From assembly GCA_945910005.1 (NCBI GenBank), contig OX246747.1:36423250-36487249 (forward strand): a DNA stretch of 64,000 nt, written 5' to 3'. The notes under the pieces were generated by a model, which was not told the DNA's origin, searched no databases, and was given only the letters and a program-made list of their open reading frames with translations. This document shows positions 56,197-64,000 of the stretch, piece after piece. A program made the position numbers and the translations under genes. Position 1 is the first letter of the stretch. Every line of letters begins with the position of its first letter. Origin of the DNA: Isoperla grammatica. Lineage: Eukaryota; Arthropoda; Insecta; Plecoptera; Perlodidae.

Positions 56197-56576
56197 TTAA
56201 GAACGATGGGTATGTTCACGTCAAAAACCGCAGCAAATTGTCATGTTTTAATAACATCTCAAGAATGCATCTCGAAATCGAAAATCTGAGTAATCAGCGT
56301 GCTGTGGTTTGGTAAGCCCTGCAGACTGAATGATAAATGCATCTAACATTATAACCAGTATGACTGTGATACTTATTTAACTAGTAATTTAATGAAATAA
56401 GCATCACAGTGATACTGATTATAGTGTTAAATACATTAATCATTCAGTTTGTAGGGCTTACCAAACCACAGCACGCTGATTACTCAGATTTTAGATTTTG
56501 AGATGCATTCTTGAGATATAATTAAAACATGACAATTGGCTGTGGGTTTTCATGTAAACGTAGCCATCGTTCTTAA
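56197..56576. mobile_element. TTAA-flanked palindromic element, copy 4
   Basis: TTAAGAACGATGGGTATGTT at the left and CCATCGTTCTTAA at the right, with intact TTAA on both sides. The inner arms TCGAAATCGAAAATCTGAGT and CTCAGATTTTAGATTTTGAG mirror each other. Best-preserved copy of the family. Confidence 0.8.
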
Positions 56577-56599
56577 CGTTGAGCAATAGTCGATACCAG

Positions 56600-58915
56600 A
56601 AATGGATTATGAAAGTGTATTTCTAAAAGTGTTCTCCACTATATTCCCAAAGCTCGAGTATGGCGAGACCTCGAGGAAACCGTGTCGCGCAAAGTGTTGG
56701 GCCCTCCACTTAAATCCCACTTTTCTTGCAGCGCGGTTCCTGCGGGGCTCCACTTAAATTTTCTACTCATCTATTGTGTCATTCTTCCATGATGTTGAGA
56801 TCCAGTGCGTACACTTATAGGTAGAGTTTCCCACGTGCGTTGCGTTTATATCGTTGCGTAACCCAGAGATTTTCGGCACACGCACAGAAAGTAATGAATA
56901 ATTATACGAAACTGTTTCAGTATTAGAACAAAGATTGGCTGCCTATCAGTATAATATAATATCGACTATTTGTTTAGACATGACTTTCCGTTTGGTCGAT
57001 CGATAGATCGTTTGTTCGTTCATATAGGTACGAGAAATCGATTTTATATTATGATTTTGTGTTGGTTGTTGTATACAGTAATTATTAGTATCGGATCATA
57101 ATTATATAAAGCATTATAAAACACTATGGTGCTATGATAGACACTTGGAGTATCATGACAGTACATTATGTAGCAGACTCAACTTTTCCAGATTTCAAAT
57201 CGTAAAATATATGTATATATTATACCGTATTTTGGTTTGTCAAAACTAATTGCATCTCATTAAAAAGAGTTATCCTACCGGTACAGTTTATGGCAGTTGA
57301 GGGGGTATCGTAGTATTTCAATATAAATAAATAAATCGAAAGGTTTTAGAATATTTAGTGAAAACGTATTGTTGCAATGGATTGTTGGGTTATGTTTATG
57401 TATATATATGCACATGACTGTACAGTGTTATTCACTGTTGAGTTGCTTTAATGTTTACATGTATTGTACCTTGCCGCGGCTCACGAGTTAATTGTTTTCT
57501 TTCTCACTAAGTAAGTAAGTAAACGATAGAGCTTGAAGATTTTTTATAAATAATATTATATAGAGAGCTATTTGTTTTTCACATTATCATAAAGTGTATT
57601 TCACAAGATTCAAGTACCAGATCCTAGCTTAATTATAAAAATTACTGTAAAATAAAAACACGAAAAAAATTATTGTCAAAAGATGTTTGTTTCGCACGAA
57701 AGTCGTCTCTCGTATAGTCAGTCGATGTTGATGTTCGTAAGTAGCGGATAAGCTCGAGCGATGTGTCCCCCACCCCCGCCCTCTTTCCCCCACCCCCCAG
57801 CCCCCCGAGCCAGCTTCAGTGTTTTAGGGGCGACAGAGAACGGGTTTCCAGCGCTCTTAAACACGATTCGATGCTGCGTTATTTTTTTGCGAAGCGCTAT
57901 TTTCTATCGTGCCGCGCTCCTTTGCACGAGCGAAGTCATCCATCGTACGGCCGCGAAAGGTTTGTTTTTCGGTGTCGCTACTCTTATAATTATTTTTAAA
58001 AAATAACAGAGGAATTCTCGGACCGTTTGTGGAACTTGTACAGATGATCGCAGTAAAGTAACGAACGACGTAAAAAAAAAAAAAAAAAACGGTACGAGAG
58101 AGAAAGAGAATTAATCACTCTTAATTTGATGTTTAAAAAAAACTATGTAAATGCTTACGTGTGTGCACATATCATTAGAGTCAGTGTATGATCATTCCAG
58201 GGGCAGAAGACGCTATTGTAATGTTTAACTGTGGATTAGGCCTTTCATAAACGAAGAAAAAAAAATATGTACTCTCAAAACACTATATATATCACTATCA
58301 GTAATATCATTTAAAATTGTGCGATTACTCGTTTTTCCCAAGGTGGCTTGTATGCTTAATCTTAATTATCAACGGAAACAAAATTTGCCTATATTATTAT
58401 TAAGAACGATCTAAAAAGTTAACATATTGTTTAGGTATTTTTAAGGAAAGACATACATATTATAATAATATCACTATGATCTGGGTCGTCAATGCCGTTT
58501 TCTACTTTCTTATATTATAAATATATCTGAAATGTGGAAGTGTTGCTAAGTATTGAATAGAATGAATTTGATCTATCTCACACAATGTGTTAGGTATTCA
58601 GTAGTGGAGGCCTTTAGGCTGGTTTCGTGGTTACGGTGGGCGGTGAGGATGAAAGACTACGGACATTCGAGGTGGCTCTACAAATATTGTTGTTTTAGAG
58701 AAAATTTGTGGGCACTGACTGAAGTGCTGCTGCAAATAATTTCCACGCATCTACCATTGTTACCAGTATGGGTAGGCGTAACAAGTGCACAGAGAGCGTT
58801 GCGAGGGATCCGGCCAACAGTCACTGAATATTGGATACACACAATTTTCAACAATACGAATTTCTAAATCGTTGCAAAGGCTACTTGACTTCTTTGGAAT
58901 CGATTGGTATTTTCC
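56600..58915. other. Stretch without a recognisable gene
   Basis: Contains a GC-richer, CpG-containing patch at 57840-57970 and a C-rich patch at 57764-57800. The ~100-codon frame at 58553-58867 lacks any recognised motif. Confidence 0.45.
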
Positions 58916-58919
58916 AAAT

Positions 58920-59045
58920 AATAATTAGTGCACTGGCTTCTAGAGAGGTTTTCGGTGACTTCTAGTAGGCAGAGTTCAGTGGCCGGAACGCTCGCAGCGC
59001 TGCAGTGTAGTCGTTCGTTGCACGCCTCCCCATTGTATTGTTTGT
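58920..59045 (-). repeat. Dispersed repeat (also at 5683-5768)
   Basis: The reverse complement contains CGACTACACTGCAGCGCTGC and TCTGCCTACTAGAAGTCACC, matching 5683-5768. Confidence 0.55.
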
Positions 59046-59191
59046 ATAAATGACACGGCCAACTGTGTGACACGAAAAATCCTAGCAAGGCCTTCTTGAT
59101 CTCCTAGAGCAGCACTTTAATGGTGACAACTAAACAACCGTATACATTCGTTATTTTAGAGTGTAGATATAGTTTAGTTTAAAAGCTAGTA

Positions 59192-59385
59192 AAGGATGGT
59201 CCACACAGATTTTTTAAGCATAAGATTTAATGTTTAACGCGTAGTCGTAAAGTTGGATCATAGGAAACACGTACTGGCGTTCACACAAGTTTTAGTTTTA
59301 AGACGTTGTTTTTAGTTTTAAGACGTTGTTTTCATTGTTGAAACCTTATGCATTATGTTTTAAAAATCTGTGTGGACCAGCCCTT
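59192..59385. mobile_element. Inverted-repeat element (GGTCCACACAGATTTTT ends)
   Basis: GGATGGTCCACACAGATTTT at the left is mirrored by AAAATCTGTGTGGACCAGCC at the right, with CATAAG / CTTATG inside. Confidence 0.75.
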
Positions 59386-59995
59386 ATGTGGCCACCACCC
59401 AGCACAACAAATATGACTGATTATGAATAATATATTATGAAATTAATGATATGATTGTCGGGTTATCGCGGGGGTAAGGGGTGGTCACAGCTATGGAGGG
59501 GAGAGCTGACTAAGAAAATCTCAAGTCTATAGTTAAACAATTGAACCGTGGTTCATTTCGTACCGTTCCCTCGTCTCGACGCGTTTCAAAATGTCGGTCG
59601 AACTCAATTGTAAAATGACAATAATTAATAAAATATATATGCCTGACTATTTACTAAGTATGACGTCTTTAAAACAGGTACAGTCTCCGTCATAAACTAA
59701 TCTGCGAGACGGAGTGTTCTAAGTTCTAGCAAGTGTCATACGATGGTAAAAATAGTTTGGCATATATCACCATTAACATTTTCACCTTTTAGTGAGTTGA
59801 TAAAAACGAAAACAGTCGAGACTTTGGAACATTACGAAATAAACAAAATTACATTGTTTAACTGTCTATATTATGCATCGGTTGCTACAATATTCATCCC
59901 ATTGGAAACAAAAAGTGAGAGTCGACAGATAACGACAAAAAATATGCAGTATTCAACATTCATTAAGTTTTGCACATACTCTTTCGTTATCTGTA

Positions 59996-60192
59996 CCAGG
60001 ACCCCTATTCTATAAAACTCCCGAAATGGATTCGGGCCGAAATGGAAACAATTGAGAAATAATAACAATACTAATTGGAAATTATTGTGTCAGTTATATT
60101 GTTGTGGAACTGCAATTGTTTCCATTTCGGCCAAAATTGTTGTAATTTCCGACCGAATCCGTTTCGGTGGAGTTATAGAATAAGGGTCCTGG
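59996..60192. mobile_element. Inverted-repeat element (CCAGGACCCCTATTCTATAA ends)
   Basis: CCAGGACCCCTATTCTATAA and its near-complement TTATAGAATAAGGGTCCTGG bound arms that share GGAAACAATTG / CAATTGTTTCC. Confidence 0.8.
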
Positions 60193-60199
60193 GGTATCA

Positions 60200-61140
60200 C
60201 TCACAATATCAATTTTATGTTGTTGTAAAGATACAAACAGAAAACCTTACAATCTCAAGGTTTTTGCGCTCTTATCCTGCAAGCTCTCCAGTTAGAAGTA
60301 TAGGATTTGTTGGTAGTTGCTACGGCATTTGTTTTTCTTATGGAATTTTCATAAAACAATTCCATAGCAACCAATCCTACACTTAACTCGATCGACAGTT
60401 GACTGTGCATCTGTCCCCTAAACGCAACAATCCTCCTTCGAATCTCGTCACGTATTCCACCGCCGCCTACCGTAGTTGTTCATCCTCACCGCCACCTCAA
60501 CGCGAAGTCTACGTTAGGGCGACTATATAGCAAGGGACCACCTCACTTAGAAGCCCCGATCAATATTAGCAATCATCAAGTTGGCGATATTTTCTTTTCT
60601 GTATACGCAAGTTTTATCTATATACATACATTACCTCCTTCTTGAGTATATTACAGAACAAAACAAAATAAACTCTTCTTATACCTTGTAAATGTCAATA
60701 AAAATACAATGAAAACTGTTTAATAAATAGGTAAAAAAAAAAAAAAAAAACGAACAAAAATAATCAAATATTGTTGTATAGCAGGATAATTATCTAATAA
60801 TCTAGGTATTGCTGTACAGATCGATAGTCGTTATGTTCACGTTCTGGGGGAATGCCAGGTTTTACGCCCAAAGACAAGTATATAATAGATTATTATAAAT
60901 AATTAAAATAATATATCAATTAAAAACCTCTAGAAAGTACTTACTTCAGACAAGTAATAATCCTACGAGTGACTATATGTACAAGCTGAGTACTTGTGTG
61001 TGAATCACCCTCACGCGGGTGATGGTGATTGTCTGGTCAGCCGGTGTTAAGTCTGTCTGTCAGGGCGATGTCAATGAAATCAATTGAAATAATCACGTGA
61101 TTTTATTTGGACACCCTTTCTCTCCTTGTTTCCCCGCTTC
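60200..61140. other. Stretch without a recognisable gene
   Basis: An AATAAAAATACA stretch and an A run lie near 60695-60750, which could mark a transcript end or a retrotransposon tail. No coding block. Confidence 0.4.
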
Positions 61141-61148
61141 TCTTTCAG

Positions 61149-61181
61149 TCGGGGCTGACGCTTCTTCGTTGGAGTCAGATG
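61149..61181 (+). CDS. Candidate 33-nt microexon, alternative Syd-1 3' exon
   Basis: A strong polypyrimidine tract and TTCTCTTTCAG precede it and GTAAGA follows. Length 33 nt, so it preserves frame; read in phase 1 it gives VGADASSLESD. Exon 19 and the internal donor of exon 20 (50289) both end in phase 1, so either could splice to it. A coding role needs transcript support. Confidence 0.35.
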
Positions 61182-61590
61182 GTAAGAAATGGTTTCATAC
61201 AGGGTGTGAATTGATGGGGGGGGGGATATCCCTCCCACCCCCTCAGGTAATTTCTTCCATGGCTCAGTTTTACTGAAAGGTATCCCCGCCTCTGGATACC
61301 CATCTCATATCATAACAAGTGACTATCTATCTCGTAACGTTAATAGATAATGCGTCAATTTACACAAATATTCCTAGCCAGAAAGTGTTTGTAGATTATA
61401 AACCAAACCAATGGACTCTTAGATCGCTTCTAAGGCCACCTCGAGGACAATAATATCCCCAGTAAAAAGTGTGCCTCCCTGGGGCTTTGCCCCAGACCTA
61501 TTACTAGCCACGCAGATACTATACTTGTGTATCCCCCCCCCTGCCAAGCCGTCAATTCGCACCCTGGTTTTATAAGACTAGACTTCGTAA

Positions 61591-61766
61591 GTAAAGTGCC
61601 GTTCACAATCAGTTCTAATGCGTAAGGCGTAAGATTTATGGAGCAAGGTGTAAGAAATGGTTAAAGATATCAACTTTTCACGCCCTACGACGTTGCATTG
61701 AAATATACACATTACAATATTAAACAATATATGACTTTTTACAACTGATTGTGAATGACACTTTAC
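61591..61766. mobile_element. Inverted-repeat element (GTAAAGTGCCGTTCACAATC ends)
   Basis: GTAAAGTGCCGTTCACAATC at the left and GATTGTGAATGACACTTTAC at the right are inverted ends 176 bp apart. Confidence 0.75.
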
Positions 61767-62044
61767 AAAAATATATTGTAAAAAAGAATATAATTCTTTC
61801 AAAGTAACATTTCAAAAAGTAATGTTCATGGTTTATAATGTGCTATGTAATTACATAATGTAATAATTGACATAATTGAAGTGGAGAGACTGAAAAGGGT
61901 CTGGGGAAACTACTATAACCAGAACCCCAATGATTAATTTGACTTTAGCTCTCATTTTTATTTTTTGACAACAATGGTAACTGAGAAGATAGGTTGGTGA
62001 TATTGATAGTCAAAGATAACAAAGTGCCACGTGACATTCATGCC

Positions 62045-62105
62045 CAAGCCGGGTCTCGAGCGTAGAACGCAGGACCTCTGGTTTAATACACCTACGCAAT
62101 CGACT
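62045..62105 (-). repeat. Possible tRNA-like SINE fragment, minus strand
   Basis: On the minus strand, AACCAGAGGTCCTGCGTTCT followed by a CTCGAGACCCGGC-type segment resembles the anticodon arm and T arm of tRNA-derived sequences. No complete cloverleaf. Confidence 0.3.
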
Positions 62106-62219
62106 GTGGACAGCATCGGCGACTGCAGATCCCTGGATTGGTCAGGTAACAATCATTGTCTTATTTTATTGAAATTAATGCCAGTTTAGGGCACAGTGCC
62201 CTCTTTATTACCTGATTAC

Positions 62220-62420
62220 TGATGAATGATAATGAGGAAGAGAGGAGGGGAAACCTAGTACCGGCACGTAGCCTACTCCTGTCGAAAAGTACCAAGGGGA
62301 CCATCGGCTTTACGTTCCATCCGAAAGGACGGTGTAACTTAGACCAGTCATATAGGTTCCTCCACTAACCTGGACTGTTGACGAGAAGAACGAAGCTGTT
62401 ACACAAGCTTTCGAACCCTC
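62220..62420 (-). repeat. Dispersed repeat shared with the foldback loop at 25.9 kb
   Basis: The reverse complement contains AGCTTCGTTCTTCTCGTCAA, a CCAGGTTAGTGGAGGA-type stretch and GGAACGTAAAGCCGATGG, matching 25880-26080. Confidence 0.65.
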
Positions 62421-62684
62421 TAGTCTGCTCTAATCAACGGTAACTCCTGACCTAGCCCGAGGTTGCTTAGGAATCGGCTAAGTGAAAAGTGTATTTTAAT
62501 TTTACAGACATCTTCTAGGTTTATATTTCTACCGATCCATGCATATTGTATAGCTACCACCCGTATCACGAAAACTAGTTGTATTTACATTGTTAAAACA
62601 AGATTCATGAATTAGAATTTGTATTTCGTTACATAAATGTATAATAAAAACTCATACATTTTTAACTCGTGTTCTGTAAATTCT

Positions 62685-62985
62685 CAAAAATAAAGATTTG
62701 AATCTGGTGCCATAAATAAGTTTGTATTTCCGCTGAGAGATCGCGACGGGTTACACCTTTCAACCAAAGTCAATAGGGAAGTATCAGGGTAAAATAGTTT
62801 GTATTTTCGTTTGCTAAAAGATCGCGCTGGGTTACACATTTCAACCAGAGTCGATAAGGAATTCTCAGGGGAAAATGAAGATTTGAATCTGGTGCCATAA
62901 AATTAGTTAGTATTTTTGTTCGCGTGATCGCGCTGCTTACACCTTTCAATCATTGTCGATAGAGAAGTTCTCGCGGTGGAAACTT
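62685..62985 (+). repeat. Three-copy diverged tandem repeat, about 90-105 bp
   Basis: GATCGCG(A/C)(C/T)GGGTTACAC and TTTCAACCA occur three times, and GATTTGAATCTGGTGCCATA twice (62695, 62880). Confidence 0.7.
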
Positions 62986-64000
62986 CTTTGTCGACTCGTT
63001 TCCAACAGTGGGCAACCAATTTTATCAATAACTGCACGTCCTCCAACAAAAAGAACAACAAATTAATTAAGTAATTAATTATGGGAATGTTCTCCTTCTT
63101 AAATGCCCTGTTGTCGTCGGTATGTCGTAGCTAGCAATTAAGAATTGATTATGAAACACTTTGCCCTAGTAATTGTAATATTTTTCCAGACATGTTTGTT
63201 GGTAAAGTTACGTACGGGACATTTAGAAACATAAATATATTTGAATCCTACATTCTGAAAAAATGACTATCAAACTTCCGAGTAATAAGTGGACATTATA
63301 CAAAATAAATAGGCAATCATAGCTACCATCAAGCCTTGATATCTTTGATTATGACGACGAACAAAGCGCGCGGCGAAGCGAATTGACTAGGTACTCGCTT
63401 TAAAAACTTAAATGAAAGAATTTTTTATCAATGAGAGAACGTATTTAAATGACTATAAACTTCATGTTCTCACACTTCAATTACCGTAGTTAAAAACTTG
63501 TCGGTGTATATCCTACGTCAAGCGAATGCAACGAAAGTCAAACATATTATCTAGTTCCGGCCGGAGTATGTTTATTAATATTATTCCTATCTCTCCGACC
63601 GATAAAATAATGTAGACACACACAATCAAAGAATAATGATGCATACACATGAAATTCTTTCGTGTTTTCAATCCGTTTATTGGCTTAGAAGCTACATCTA
63701 TCCATTGTTGCCACAGTATTTTCATTTCTACTTCCATAACAAAACAATGCATATCTTTGGATTATCTGTTGCAGTGTTCGAATGTTGATCTGTCATTACT
63801 ACTTATCCCCTTTCACCTGTTACTTTATTATTCTGTAGAGTGTAGTTTACTTCACGCTTAGAATTTCAACTCCCAAGTAAACAATCATACATTACATTCG
63901 CGATATAATACGCACATGCATAGACACGTAAAATCTTTCTATTAGGCCTACTACGGTACGTTAATAAATTAATTCTACGCTAGCACTGTATAAAATAATA
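62986..64000. other. Stretch without a recognisable gene
   Basis: AT-rich sequence to the window end. I see no coding block and no clear repeat. Confidence 0.5.

Noticed and set aside
58553..58867. 104-codon frame as a small gene
   Set aside because: It starts from a non-ATG codon, has no recognisable motif, and ends beside a dispersed repeat.

Overview
This window is eukaryotic nuclear DNA. Its coding exons are GC-rich, its introns and intergenic stretches are AT-rich, splice junctions follow GT-AG, and transposon debris is dense. The one host gene is a protostome-type Syd-1 / RhoGAP100F orthologue with PDZ, C2 and RhoGAP domains. The vertebrate SYDE proteins lack the PDZ domain. Together with the style of the mobile elements this suggests an arthropod, plausibly an insect such as a hemipteran; I cannot name the species.

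Layout. Positions 1-2852 hold the 3' part of a Ty3/gypsy-type LTR retrotransposon: an uninterrupted RT-RNase H-integrase reading frame followed by a putative 3' LTR. Positions 2853-19888 have no host gene that I can support. They hold hairpin elements, microsatellites, a 200-N assembly gap (7001-7200), non-LTR retrotransposon remnants on the minus strand, a tRNA-like SINE head and two minisatellites.

From 19889 to 51019 the plus strand carries 20 coding exons of the Syd-1 gene. Every junction keeps phase, and the exons join into one open frame of 4215 nt (1404 codons plus stop). The 5' coding end is not identified, so the protein is N-terminally incomplete. Exon order is: N-terminal conserved block, PDZ (exons 3-4), a long disordered Ser/Pro/Arg-rich linker with conserved patches (exons 5-12), C2 (exons 13-15), RhoGAP with an arginine finger (exons 16-18), and a tail rich in GTLxRN and DRSPG motifs (exon 20). 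A 33-nt exon-like segment at 61149-61181 together with an internal donor in exon 20 suggests an alternative C terminus.

The most unusual feature is that tandem arrays repeatedly copy the exon-intron edges of this one gene. Both edges of exon 4 are affected (103-bp and 76/78-bp units), as are the acceptors of exons 8 (15 copies at exactly 83 bp), 12 and 17, the donor of exon 15, and the stop-codon end of exon 20 (52-bp units). The introns also hold very large palindromes, including one of about 1.53 kb, and several families of small inverted-repeat elements. One such family is flanked by TTAA, as piggyBac-type elements are.

From 51020 to 64000 no further complete gene is visible. This stretch may include a long 3' UTR and contains more hairpin elements, a three-copy repeat at about 62.7 kb and a tRNA-like remnant.
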